Source: JBHENC01 sp051000345
GTDB lineage: Bacteria > Acidobacteriota > Blastocatellia > Pyrinomonadales > Pyrinomonadaceae
NCBI GenBank assembly: GCA_051000345.1
Contig: JBPCOJ010000053.1
Coordinates: forward strand, 1 to 33,869
DNA length: 33,869 nt
Direction: 5' to 3'
Made by a program: the position numbers and the translations under genes. Shown one piece after another: positions 7,829 to 18,241 of this stretch (within the stretch, counting starts at the first letter, position 1; every line of letters begins with the position of its first letter). The notes under the pieces are model-generated. The model saw only the letters and a list, made by a program, of their open reading frames with translations, did no database searches and was not told the DNA's origin.

Positions 7829-8947
7829 ATGGCAGAGCTTTTAGCAAATTACGAAATCAACCGCACGGCGCGCTGGCCGCGTGTGCTGCGCTTTCTCGTC
7901 GGTTCCATCGTGCTTCATACCATCGCCGTCGCTTCCGTGATTTACATTCCGGCGGTGCGCAGCGCCTTGAGTCTGGTCAACGCCTTCAGGGGCGCGGATT
8001 ACGTCAGCGAAGATTACACGGCGATTGATCCGCGCGATGTGCAAATACTGCGCTTCGGCAACGAGAACGGAAAATTTCAATATCCGCCCGGCTACTTTGC
8101 GCAGAACGCGCTTTTTACCACCGATCCCGATTTGATCGCCGCCAAACTTTCGCCCGAAGATTACCCGCAAGCGCAGATCGTCGAAATTTACAAGCCGGAA
8201 GCCACGCCAAAGCCGACGCCTGTGCCGCGCTCCACGCCCTACACTGCCACGACGCCGACACAAACGCAGCCGGGCGCATTGCCGACAGCGACACCGACGA
8301 CCACCACCGCGCAGAACACTGCTCAACCGAACGCGACGCCCGTTGTTTCTCCCGAAAAAGCAAAGGCCGACGCAATGGAAAAGCAGGCCGCGCAACTCGG
8401 CGTCAAACTTTTTCCGAAAATCAACAAAAAGCCGTTCGTCGATTTGCTCGCCGAAGGCAAGCGCTTGAATGATGCGGGCGAAATTGATTTAAGCAAGCCG
8501 ATTCAACTCGAACTCGAAGCGGACTTGAAAGCCGACGGCACGCTCACGAATTTACGCGTTGTGCGAGGCCCGCAGGACAAGAAACTTCTCGACTTCGCGC
8601 TCAAGTTCGTCAGTGCCTTGAGCGCCAGTCGTGCTCTCTCGGCGCTTGACGGCGCAGAGTCGCTTCACTTGAGTTTGACTGCCGACGATAAGGCAATCGC
8701 CGCCGTTGCTTCCACGCAGTTTGAATCCGAACAGCGCGCAACGGAAAAAGCCACCGGCTATAATCTGCTGCTCGGCGGCGGGCAACTCTTCAAGAAGGAT
8801 GAACCGGCGGCGACGATTCTAAAAAGCACCAGCGTCGCGGCGAAGGGCAAGCAGGTAATAGTCAACTTTCGTATGCCGCGCAGCACCGCCGGAGACATCG
8901 TCACAAAACAACTTGCGTCCGGCCAGAACGCATCTAAAAATCCTTAA
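7829..8947 (+). CDS. TonB-like membrane-anchored periplasmic protein
   Basis: The 372-aa product has a cytoplasmic start, one hydrophobic segment near residues 20-45 (VLRFLVGSIVLHTIAVASVIYI), then a Pro/Thr-rich linker around residues 130-175 with repeated TP and PTPTP units. This resembles the architecture of TonB energy transducers, which connect the inner membrane proton motor to outer membrane receptors. The C-terminal 150 residues (PIQLELEADLKADGTLTNLRVVRG) look like a TonB-C-type sheet, but the canonical YP.A...G motif is absent, so the assignment is by architecture. It is transcribed divergently from the helicase and ends 178 bp before secA. Confidence in the gene is high and in the function moderate. 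Confidence 0.7.
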   Translation: MAELLANYEINRTARWPRVLRFLVGSIVLHTIAVASVIYIPAVRSALSLVNAFRGADYVSEDYTAIDPRDVQILRFGNENGKFQYPPGYFAQNALFTTDPDLIAAKLSPEDYPQAQIVEIYKPEATPKPTPVPRSTPYTATTPTQTQPGALPTATPTTTTAQNTAQPNATPVVSPEKAKADAMEKQAAQLGVKLFPKINKKPFVDLLAEGKRLNDAGEIDLSKPIQLELEADLKADGTLTNLRVVRGPQDKKLLDFALKFVSALSASRALSALDGAESLHLSLTADDKAIAAVASTQFESEQRATEKATGYNLLLGGGQLFKKDEPAATILKSTSVAAKGKQVIVNFRMPRSTAGDIVTKQLASGQNASKNP

Positions 8948-9125
8948 AACTTGCGAGTAGGCCGCCCGCCGACGCATTGCTTGCCGCTTGGAGCATCCAT
9001 TACAATGCAATGTTTCAGCGCGCGCTTTTGTTTGCATAGAGCGGCCAGCGCGGCACCTGTAAAATGGATTACGGCGCGCTTGTTTTGAAGCAATAGTTTT
9101 TCGTCAACATATTGAGGCAGAAAAA

Positions 9126-11894
<2,769 letters not shown>

Positions 11895-11932
11895 TTTTGC
11901 GCTGGCAATTCAGCACGCGGGCTTTTACAATC

Positions 11933-11968
11933 AAGGGCGGTTCGACCTTCAACAGTCGAGCCGCCCTT
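11933..11968 (+). terminator. Rho-independent-like terminator after secA
   Basis: AAGGGCGGTTCGAC (11933-11946) pairs with GTCGAGCCGCCCTT (11955-11968), a 14-bp stem with one G-U pair and an 8-base loop, followed by only a short T run (TTTC). It stands between secA and the TPR/TonB gene. Confidence 0.7.
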
Positions 11969-12007
11969 TCCGCGTCACGCGAAGGAATTAAATCAAAAGG
12001 AATTAGC

Positions 12008-13111
12008 ATGAGTTGTTTTCGTATGCAGCGCGTTTTCGTATTCGGCTTGGCATTTTTTGTTTGGGCGACGCTGCCAATTTTTCATGTCGGCATTGACGTT
12101 CGCGCGCAGCAATCAAATGCCGCTGCCCTTGCGTCCGATGAGCGTGAAAAGGCCATCAAACTTTACACCGCAGGCGAAACCAAAAAGGCCGTCGAAGCCT
12201 TGCGCGCCGTTGTCAAAAAACGCAAGGATGATGCAGAGGCTTGGTATTACTTAGGGCTTGCGCTCAATCGCAACGCGGACGCAAAGAACGCGCGCAAAGC
12301 CTTTGAAACATCCATTAAACTTCGTCCCGACTTCGCCAACGCCCATACGGGCTTCGCCTACACTTTGCTGCTCGCAAACAAGTTGAATGATGCCGTGCGT
12401 GAAGCCGAACAAGCCTTGCGTCTGGACGCGCAAAGCGCCGAAGCACACTACATCATTAGCGTCGTGCGTTTGCGTGAGCACGCTTCGTCAAAGGCTCTCG
12501 CGGAAGCCGACGCCGCCTTGCGCGTCAATGCAAATTTTGCGCCCGCCCTGCTCGTCAAAAGTCAGGCGCTGCTTAACGAGATTGGCGAACGCCATGCCGC
12601 CGCATCAAGCAACAATACGCAAACGCAAACAACTCCTGTAAGCGCAGACGAGCGAAAGGAGCGTCGCCTCAAACAAGCCACACGCTACGCGGAAGCGGCG
12701 AAAAGTCTCGAAGCATTTCTCAAATTAACTCCCGATGCTGCTAATGCGGAAACGTGGCGCGAGCAGTTGCAGGCGTTACATATTTACGCGGAAGCAGCGG
12801 ACAAGCCGGAAGCCGAACGCACGATTTTTTCACCCGATGAAGTGACGACAAAAGCGCAAATACTGAAAAAGCCGGAAGCGCAGTATACCGAGGCAGCCCG
12901 TCAGAACGACGTCAATGGAGAAGTTTTGTTGCGCGTCGTGCTGGCCGCCGACGGCACGGTGAAGCACATACTTGCCCTTCAATCGTTAAGTAATGGGCTG
13001 ACCGAGCAGACCATTAAAGCCGTGCGCCAAATCAAATTTATACCGGCGACAAAGGACAATCGCCCCGTTTCCACATCGGTAATGATCGAATACGAATTTC
13101 ACCTTTACTAA
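12008..13111 (+). CDS. Exported TPR protein with C-terminal TonB domain (energy transducer TonB family)
   Basis: The start is ATG 12008, preceded by AAGGAATT; the frame is open to 11879 inside the end of secA but that part contains the terminator. An N-terminal signal peptide (FVFGLAFFVWATLPIFHVG) probably is cleaved near DVRA-QQ. Residues about 40-180 form TPR units (AEAWYYLGLALNRNADAKNA; NAHTGFAYTLLLANKLNDAV; AEAHYIISVVRLREHASSKA). Residues about 285-367 are a TonB C-terminal domain: KPEAQYTEAARQNDVNGEVL, LAADGTVKHI, QTIKAVRQIKFIPA. There is no N-terminal anchor apart from the signal peptide, so it is not a classical TonB. TPR-TonB fusions are common in Acidobacteriota-like genomes. A hairpin terminator follows. 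Confidence 0.82.
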   Translation: MSCFRMQRVFVFGLAFFVWATLPIFHVGIDVRAQQSNAAALASDEREKAIKLYTAGETKKAVEALRAVVKKRKDDAEAWYYLGLALNRNADAKNARKAFETSIKLRPDFANAHTGFAYTLLLANKLNDAVREAEQALRLDAQSAEAHYIISVVRLREHASSKALAEADAALRVNANFAPALLVKSQALLNEIGERHAAASSNNTQTQTTPVSADERKERRLKQATRYAEAAKSLEAFLKLTPDAANAETWREQLQALHIYAEAADKPEAERTIFSPDEVTTKAQILKKPEAQYTEAARQNDVNGEVLLRVVLAADGTVKHILALQSLSNGLTEQTIKAVRQIKFIPATKDNRPVSTSVMIEYEFHLY

Positions 13112-13130
13112 TCCGGCGCGGCATAAGAAC

Positions 13131-13149
13131 AAAGTCGGCGTCCGGCTTT
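13131..13149 (+). terminator. Short hairpin terminator after the TPR/TonB gene
   Basis: AAAGTCGG (13131-13138) pairs with CCGGCTTT (13142-13149), 8 bp with one G-U pair and a 3-base loop, followed by TCCC. It lies 20 bp after the stop codon. Confidence 0.5.
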
Positions 13150-13196
13150 TCCCTGAAATCCATTCATAATCAATTAAGTTCTAGGCAAACCAAACA

Positions 13197-14411
13197 ATGA
13201 GCGCAAACGTCACGTCAACGAATCCGATTGTGCGGGCGATTGTCGCTGGCACGGCTCCGCAGGCGGCGCGTATGGCGGCGGCGCGTGGAATGCTACCGCT
13301 GGCGCAGGGTGATTTGCTCGAAGCGCTCGTCGCTCTGCGCGAAAGCGATAATGCGGAGATTGCGGCGGCGGCGGCGGCGACGCTCGGCGAGCAGGACGCA
13401 GAGAGTTTATTGACGGTGGCGCAGACGCAGGAAACAGCGCCCGCCGTGCTCGGATTCCTTGCGACGCGCGCAGACTTAGGGCGCGCCGTTCACGAAGCCG
13501 TGACGCTCAATGCAGCGACGCCCGACGAAGCCATTGCGCTCCTTGCCGGAATGACGGCGGACGGCGGATTGCTGGAGTTGATTATCGTCAACCAGCAACG
13601 ACTGATTCGCGCGCCCGCGATTATCGAAGCGATTATTTCCAATCCGGCGCGCACGCCCGAAGCGGAAAGACGCGCGCGGGAAACACGCCGCGAGTTTTTC
13701 GATAAGGAACGCGGCGCGCAGCAAGTCGCAGGGGAATTGCGCGCGCGCGGGCAGGAAGCCGCCGCCGAATTTATCGAAGCAGCGGAATCCATCGGCGCGA
13801 TGGACGTCGAGATGAGCATCGAGGATGCTTGGATGCTAGCGTCGCACATCGAAGTATCCGACGCGGACATAGACGATTCTTGGCTGCAGTTCGATTTAAT
13901 CGAAGAACTCTACGACGAAACGCCGGAGCAGCGCGCCGCCAACGTCGAGCGAATTATCTCGGAAGTAAAACTCGACGGCATGGACTTGCCGCCCGAACGC
14001 GTCTCGCTTATTCGACGCGTGATGCTGATGACCGTCAAAGACCGCGTTAAGCTCGGCATGAAGGGAGACCGCGAGGCGCGCGCCATTCTCATACGCGACT
14101 CCAACAAAATCGTCGCGTCCGCAGTCATACACAATCCGCGCATTACGGAACACGAAGTCGAAGGTATTTCGGCGATGCGTACCATTTCCGATGAAGTGCT
14201 GCGCCTCATCGCTTTGAATCGAGCGTGGGCGCGTTCCTATCCGATTATTCACAATCTCGCGCGCAACCCGCGCACGCCGATTGGCACTGCCATCACGATC
14301 CTGCCGCGCATTCGTGCCAAAGACTTGCAGAGCATTTCGCAGAACCGCAACGTCTCGGAGGGCGTCCGCCGTCAGGCTCTGCGCCTCGCACAGACACGCG
14401 CAGGGCATTGA
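13197..14411 (+). CDS. HEAT/leucine-rich-variant helical repeat protein of unknown function, 404 aa
   Basis: The protein is nearly all helix. The N-terminal half has HEAT-like pairs (LLEALVALRESDNAEIAAAA; LLTVAQTQETAPAVLGFLAT). An acidic central region follows (EMSIEDAWMLASHIEVSDAD). The C-terminal 130 residues hold regularly spaced units of about 35 residues: DREARAILIRDSNKIVASAV, ITEHEVEGISAMRTISDEVL, TPIGTAITILPRIRAKDLQS. The pattern of 'resist loss, next unit' repeats with NP-R-T or NRNVS turns is seen in uncharacterised proteins of Acidobacteriota and Deltaproteobacteria as I remember them. No signal peptide, membrane segment or catalytic motif is visible. A protein-binding scaffold role is a guess. 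It stands alone between two terminator/promoter regions. Confidence 0.75.
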   Translation: MSANVTSTNPIVRAIVAGTAPQAARMAAARGMLPLAQGDLLEALVALRESDNAEIAAAAAATLGEQDAESLLTVAQTQETAPAVLGFLATRADLGRAVHEAVTLNAATPDEAIALLAGMTADGGLLELIIVNQQRLIRAPAIIEAIISNPARTPEAERRARETRREFFDKERGAQQVAGELRARGQEAAAEFIEAAESIGAMDVEMSIEDAWMLASHIEVSDADIDDSWLQFDLIEELYDETPEQRAANVERIISEVKLDGMDLPPERVSLIRRVMLMTVKDRVKLGMKGDREARAILIRDSNKIVASAVIHNPRITEHEVEGISAMRTISDEVLRLIALNRAWARSYPIIHNLARNPRTPIGTAITILPRIRAKDLQSISQNRNVSEGVRRQALRLAQTRAGH

Positions 14412-14428
14412 GTTCAGATAAAATTTCA

Positions 14429-14457
14429 TTGACACGCTTCGCTCTCGCCCGTAGAAT
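14429..14457 (+). promoter_or_regulatory. Strong sigma-70-like promoter for the GlsB-type genes
   Basis: TTGACA at 14429-14434 and TAGAAT at 14452-14457 are separated by 17 bp. The predicted start near 14464 leaves a leader of about 160 nt before the ATG at 14624. Confidence 0.65.
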
Positions 14458-14623
14458 TCGCGCTGCCGGTTAATAATTCGTTCTTCCGCTTTTTTCTGAT
14501 TTTTAATGTTTCCGGTTTGCCGCCTTGCGCTTCAAAGCTAAAGCGCGCGACGCGTTCCGGCATTCGCATCACAACCAACGAGCGCGAAACACAAAAAGCG
14601 CTCTCACAAAGGAAGAGGAACAC

Positions 14624-14896
14624 ATGATAAACATCATCGTATGGATTATCTTCGGTCTCATCGCGGGCGCGATTGCCAAAGCGATCATGCCGGGACGAGA
14701 CCCGGGCGGCTACATCATCACGATTCTTCTCGGAATCGCAGGCTCCATTGTCGGCGGCTTCGTCGGGCGCGCGCTTTTCAATACTAACGGAGGTGCGGGC
14801 AACGACGTGTTCAATATTCCGCATTTGATCTTTGCGATTGTCGGCGCGCTCATACTGCTCGGCGTTTACCGCTTGATCGCCGGACGACGCGCTTGA
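14624..14896 (+). CDS. GlsB/YeaQ/YmgE-family small membrane protein
   Basis: The 90-aa product is three hydrophobic, glycine-rich helices: IIVWIIFGLIAGAIAKAIMPG, IITILLGIAGSIVGGFVGRAL and LIFAIVGALILLGVYRLIAG. The pattern GLIAGAIAK..MPG.D.GG...ILLGI.G...GGF.G is the hallmark of transglycosylase-associated/GlsB (Asp23 anchor, stress-response) proteins. These are inner membrane proteins induced by stress in several bacteria; the biochemical function is unknown. I chose ATG 14624 because AGGAAGAGGA precedes it; upstream residues are basic and not family-like. A paralogue follows 108 bp downstream. Confidence 0.9.
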   Translation: MINIIVWIIFGLIAGAIAKAIMPGRDPGGYIITILLGIAGSIVGGFVGRALFNTNGGAGNDVFNIPHLIFAIVGALILLGVYRLIAGRRA

Positions 14897-15003
14897 GGTG
14901 ATTTGCTTGAGCTTTTGGACATTTGCGGCACGCTCTTTGCCCTATCCTGTCCTGAAATTTGATTCAGCGTTGAAACGGTACACATCCAAGGAGGATTGGT
15001 TTA

Positions 15004-15324
15004 ATGAGTATGCTCACTTCGCAAGTTTTCGGTTTGATTCAAGCCGGTACAGCAAACACCGGAGATAATTCGGCACTCGGCTTTATCGCTTGGCTTGTTG
15101 TTGGTTTGATTGCGGGTTTCCTTGCCAGCAAAATCGTCAACAAAACAGGTGAAGGACTTTTGCTCGACATTGTTCTCGGAATTGTTGGCGCATTTGTCGG
15201 CGGATTTCTTTTCAGGCTAATTGGATTCAGCAGTGGCGGCGGCTTAATATACAGCATAATTGTCGCGACAATTGGCGCTGTGATCGTGCTTGTTCTCTGG
15301 CACGCAATCCGCCGTCGAGCCTAA
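15004..15324 (+). CDS. Second GlsB/YeaQ/YmgE-family membrane protein
   Basis: This 106-aa protein shares the same fold as its upstream neighbour: FIAWLVVGLIAGFLASKIVN, LLDIVLGIVGAFVGGFLFRLIG and IYSIIVATIGAVIVLVLWHAIRR. It has an extra N-terminal segment of about 25 residues (SMLTSQVFGLIQAGTANTGD) and lacks the MPG motif, having NKTGEG instead. The ribosome binding site AAGGAGG is near perfect at 9 bases from the ATG, suggesting high translation. A strong terminator follows, closing this two-gene unit. Confidence 0.88.
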   Translation: MSMLTSQVFGLIQAGTANTGDNSALGFIAWLVVGLIAGFLASKIVNKTGEGLLLDIVLGIVGAFVGGFLFRLIGFSSGGGLIYSIIVATIGAVIVLVLWHAIRRRA

Positions 15325-15391
15325 GGATTTACACGGCAAGCAACCGCAGCAGTCAATCCGGCGCGAGACATTCGCGCCGCTCGAACAAACA

Positions 15392-15440
15392 AAAAGCCAA
15401 AGGCGACTTAGATAGTCGGGACGCCTTTGGCTTTTCTTTT
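15392..15440 (+). terminator. Strong rho-independent terminator after the GlsB-type pair
   Basis: AAAAGCCAAAGGCG (15392-15405) pairs perfectly with CGCCTTTGGCTTTT (15422-15435), a 14-bp stem with a 16-base loop, followed by CTTTT. A smaller GC hairpin (GGCGCGA/TTCGCGCC near 15360-15378) precedes it. The stem is flanked by A and T runs, so it can work in both directions; the converging beta-lactamase-family gene ends at 15575. Confidence 0.88.
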
Positions 15441-15574
15441 TTATCCTGAACTCACCCGAATTCAGTTATCAATAACACAACGCATTTCGCTTCAGCGCAT
15501 AACGTAGCAGGTAGTGATACGAAAGCTATTAGTCGGATGCAAGGATTTGTTAAGCGGCTCTTTGTGTTCGCGGC

Positions 15575-16291
15575 TCACTCGATTTTTCGGGCGAGTTGAT
15601 CACCGTTTTGGCTAAGCGTTAGACTCTCGACTTTTCCATTCGCGTTGCGATTGAAAGTTAATCGGGCATCGACGACTTTGTAATAAAACTTTTGTTCGGA
15701 TTCAGCGAAAACGCGAAGGCGGGATTGCCCTGTTAATTGAGCGAAAAGTTTATCACCACTCCGCGTAATCGTGAAAAAGTCATTTGAAGGAAATTGATAG
15801 CCCGACAAAAAATCATACATCTGCGCGACGCTGTAATCGGCGTAAGGATTGCTCCAATCCTTCGGCGCGAAGTTGGCGGGCAAACCCGGCAAGCCCGATG
15901 ATTGCGTCGCCAGATCGAGCAGCGTGATTTCCTTGCCGCCGCGCGTCGGCGTCTTGACGTTTGGCGGCAAGTATTTTGAGATCGGATCGTCGAGCCGGAC
16001 TTCGCCGCGTCTGACAGCTTCGGCTAAAAGCGTCCCGGTGAAAACTTTGGTGATCGACCCGATTTCAAAAACCGTATTCTCATCCGAGATTTTCGCGCCA
16101 ATGGTTTCAGCGCTTTTCCCTTCGCTTACGAAGCGCATTCCCCTTTCGTCAATGACCGCGACGACGATGCTCTGATTCGTCTTGCCGACGGCGACGCGCT
16201 CGCGCAAAATATCCGCAAGTTCTCTGTCGGTTTGAGCATCAACCGTCTGGAAAATTAATAGAAACAAAAACGCAGCCAGTAATTTTTTCAT
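15575..16291 (-). CDS. Beta-lactamase-family serine hydrolase with large internal deletion
   Basis: The N-terminus is a signal peptide (KKLLAAFLFLLIFQTVDAQ) followed by the class C/AmpH-like start: FEIGSITKVFTGTLLAEAV holds the SxxK nucleophile, then LDDPISKYLPPNVKTP and LLDLATQSSGLPGLP. In complete family members the YxN and HxG motifs follow over some 200 residues. Here the protein jumps from AQMYDFLSGYQ straight to FFTITRSGDKLFAQLTGQSR and a domain like DUF3471 that normally ends 450-500 aa family members. At 238 aa it therefore lacks the second and third catalytic motifs, and is probably inactive although in frame and open. It may be annotated as a hydrolase by its N-terminus alone. Confidence 0.8.
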   Translation of the reverse strand: MKKLLAAFLFLLIFQTVDAQTDRELADILRERVAVGKTNQSIVVAVIDERGMRFVSEGKSAETIGAKISDENTVFEIGSITKVFTGTLLAEAVRRGEVRLDDPISKYLPPNVKTPTRGGKEITLLDLATQSSGLPGLPANFAPKDWSNPYADYSVAQMYDFLSGYQFPSNDFFTITRSGDKLFAQLTGQSRLRVFAESEQKFYYKVVDARLTFNRNANGKVESLTLSQNGDQLARKIE

Positions 16292-16325
16292 AAAAGGGGA
16301 AATTAATTTCTGTTATCAATTCGCG

Positions 16326-16868
16326 CTAAAAAATCTCCGAGCTTTTGCGTAACATAGACCACGCCACGTCTGTCAATGTGTGGCTCGCCGCGCCCCACCA
16401 CAAGCCCGCCAGCACAGCCCACAGCATATGCGCTCCCGCTGTGGTGCCGCTGTAATGACGCAGCCCGGTTTCAATTGTTCGATAGGTCGCCGCAATTTCT
16501 TCAAACGAAGGCGCTGCCGTGCCGCCAACCAAAACCGCGCGCAAATAAATCGCCGCCGCCGCGACGAGCGATAACATCGCCGCAAAATAAACGACGCGAA
16601 TCAGTGTTCCGAAAAGGATGCCATGCGACCAACGCGAGCGATGCCGGAACATTGCTTTGTAAGGCCACCACAAAAAACGAAACGCGCCCCAACGCGTGTA
16701 TTGTCTCGACTGTATATCCAAATCCGGCCCGAACATAAATCCGCCGAACAACATCGCGCACACCACGACGCACGCCAACATTAAACTTGCCGTCGCGCCC
16801 CACGCGGCGGCAAACGTCGGCACTGCCAGCAGCACAGTGATCGCATCATGCGTTTTTCCAGAAGGCAT
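16326..16868 (-). CDS. DUF2227-like membrane protein, putative metal-binding
   Basis: The 180-aa protein opens with MPSGKTHDAITVLLAVPTFA, where the early His-Asp resembles the YdjM/DUF2227 group. It has hydrophobic helices around residues 10-50, 90-115 and 145-165, a conserved-looking FGPDLDIQSRQYTRWG motif, HRSRWSHGILFGTLIR, and a late SHTLTDVAW. Histidine and aspartate positions fit the metal-binding pattern of the DUF2227 family, whose members are related to membrane hydrolase folds, but the reaction is unknown. It lies 34 bp upstream of the truncated beta-lactamase-family gene on the same strand. No clear ribosome binding site is seen. Confidence 0.8.
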   Translation of the reverse strand: MPSGKTHDAITVLLAVPTFAAAWGATASLMLACVVVCAMLFGGFMFGPDLDIQSRQYTRWGAFRFLWWPYKAMFRHRSRWSHGILFGTLIRVVYFAAMLSLVAAAAIYLRAVLVGGTAAPSFEEIAATYRTIETGLRHYSGTTAGAHMLWAVLAGLWWGAASHTLTDVAWSMLRKSSEIF

Positions 16869-17014
16869 AATAATTTAACCCGAATTATCTTACCCGAAGA
16901 TATTAAAAGTTATCTTCCGTCTTCAAAATTAAAAGCTTGATCTCATTTTTATTCAGTATTTATACACTTATTTCAGTTTGTCACAAAAGTGTCAAGATTT
17001 TCTATAAATTATGC

Positions 17015-17042
17015 TTGACATTTCACGAAGCTCCCGTATAAT
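17015..17042 (+). promoter_or_regulatory. Consensus sigma-70 promoter for a candidate non-coding RNA
   Basis: TTGACA (17015-17020) and TATAAT (17037-17042) match consensus at all positions with a 16-bp spacer. The upstream 100 bp is very AT-rich and could serve as an UP element. The predicted start is near 17049. No protein gene lies downstream on this strand before a terminator. Confidence 0.8.
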
Positions 17043-17048
17043 TTCGCA

Positions 17049-17336
17049 CAGGTTGAGGGCGACAAACACTTTTATCCTTCGATAGGATTGTTTTTCCTCG
17101 GATTATTGAATAGCAAACGCGCTTCGGGCGCAAGCTCGATCAATGAATACGCTGATGCGATTTTATAAGTTTACATAAGGCACTTATCCAGCCACGCCTG
17201 AACGCACCAGCCAACAAACGGGATCGAACATAAGCGGCGATTCTCAGTTCAAACGCTAACGCCACCCTGAAGCTCCGAGCCTGCCCTAACAATTAAAGCC
17301 CCCGCCGGTCACAAGCCGACGGGGACTTTCTCTTTT
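17049..17336 (+). ncRNA. Candidate structured non-coding RNA of about 285 nt, family unknown
   Basis: The interval runs from a consensus promoter to a clear terminator and has no protein frame worth calling (the longest ATG frame is 11 codons at 17142). Local hairpins can be drawn: ATCC-loop-GGAT near 17078-17093, GCGC-TTCGG-GCGC near 17120-17132, and ATAAG with CTTAT near 17165-17190. GTTGAGGGC near the 5' end can pair with GCCCTAAC near 17283-17290, which would close the whole molecule. TCGATC and GATCGA can also pair across the middle. I could not match it to tmRNA (no tag or tRNA-like end), RNase P RNA, SRP RNA or 6S RNA by eye. It could be a lineage-specific RNA. Confidence 0.5.
17295..17336 (+). 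terminator. Terminator of the candidate RNA, possibly also serving fabG
   Basis: AAAG-C-CCCCG-C-CGG pairs with CCG-A-CGGGG-A-CTTT around a 7-base loop, with two symmetrical C/A mismatches, followed by CTCTTTTT. In the opposite direction the stem is followed by TAATTGTT, so it may also end fabG transcripts. Confidence 0.8.
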
Positions 17337-17384
17337 TCTGCATTCAAATAAAGTTCAAAATTTCCGCATTCATTTCTTTTGAAT

Positions 17385-18143
17385 TTACATTGCCAGCCCG
17401 CCGTCAACCTGCACGACTTGGCCTGTGATGTACTTCGCGTCGTCCGACAATAGAAAGCAGGCAATGCGCGCGACTTCATTTGCTTCGGCGAAACGTCCCA
17501 GAGGAATTTGTTCGAGCAGTTTGGCGCGGTAAGTTTCATCGAGCGCGCCCGCCATATCCGTCGCCACGAGTCCGAGCGCGAGCGCGTTGACCGTCACACG
17601 GCGGCTCGCCACTTCCTTCGCAAGCGCTTTTGTCAAACCGATCATGCCTGCCTTCGACGCGGAATAGTTCGATTGACCCATCATCCCGACACGCCCGCTA
17701 ATCGAAGAAATGTTCAGCACAGAGCCGCCTTCCTGCCTGAGCATGATACGCAGCGCCGCCTTCGCAAAATTCCAAGCGCCCTTCAAATTCGTGTCGATCA
17801 CCGCATCCCAATCTTCTTCCTTCATGCGCAGGATAAGATTGTCGCGCGTGATGCCCGCGTTGTTGACGAGATAATCTATGCGCCCGAAATTCTCTTTGAC
17901 GCTTTTCACGAACGTTGCGGCGGCTTCCGTGCTTGCCACATCGCACTGCTCTGCGATGACGCGCACACCCAAATCTTCCAACTCTTTTTTTAGTTCGTTT
18001 GCCGCCTCCGCGCTTCGCGCATAATTGAAGGCCACGTCCGCGCCGCGCGCGGCAAGTTCCACAGCAATCGCGCGCCCGATGCCGCGCGTCGCGCCCGTCA
18101 CAATCGCCGTCCGGCCTGAAAATATTTTGTTCGTGTCGCTCAA
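17385..18143 (-). CDS. fabG: 3-oxoacyl-ACP reductase FabG (SDR family)
   Basis: FabG reduces 3-oxoacyl-ACP to 3-hydroxyacyl-ACP with NADPH in fatty acid synthesis. The 252-aa protein shows the SDR cofactor loop TGATRGIG (residues 16-23), NNAGITRD, N119 in DTNLKG, S147 in NISSISGRVG, and Y160/K164 in NYSASKAG, completing the catalytic tetrad, plus the C-terminal YITGQVVQVDGGLAM typical of FabG. The start is a TTG at 18143, supported by GAGGAGA 9-10 bases upstream; no ATG fits. No acp or fabF gene is next to it, so assignment to fatty acid synthesis rather than another SDR role rests on sequence alone. A heptad-repeat palindrome lies just upstream. Confidence 0.9.
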   Translation of the reverse strand: MSDTNKIFSGRTAIVTGATRGIGRAIAVELAARGADVAFNYARSAEAANELKKELEDLGVRVIAEQCDVASTEAAATFVKSVKENFGRIDYLVNNAGITRDNLILRMKEEDWDAVIDTNLKGAWNFAKAALRIMLRQEGGSVLNISSISGRVGMMGQSNYSASKAGMIGLTKALAKEVASRRVTVNALALGLVATDMAGALDETYRAKLLEQIPLGRFAEANEVARIACFLLSDDAKYITGQVVQVDGGLAM

Positions 18144-18163
18144 ACTTTTCTCTCCTCAAAGGC

Positions 18164-18241
18164 AGATGTCAGATGTTGGATACTAGATGCTAGTCAATCG
18201 GCTGCTACCAATATCTAACATACGGCATCCGACATCTATAA
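18164..18241. repeat. Imperfect palindrome made of degenerate 7-nt repeats
   Basis: The left arm is tandem heptads AGATGTC, AGATGTT, GGATACT, AGATGCT (18164-18191). The right arm is TCTAACA, TACGGCA, TCCGACA, TCTATAA (18214-18241). The two arms are roughly complementary, with about two thirds identity plus G-U pairs. It lies between the divergent fabG and serS genes. The remaining 290 bp before serS hold no gene and no convincing promoter. Confidence 0.7.

Noticed and set aside
17049..17336. tmRNA or RNase P RNA identity for the candidate RNA
   Set aside because: No tRNA-like end, no tag frame ending in ALAA, and none of the RNase P core sequences could be found on either strand.
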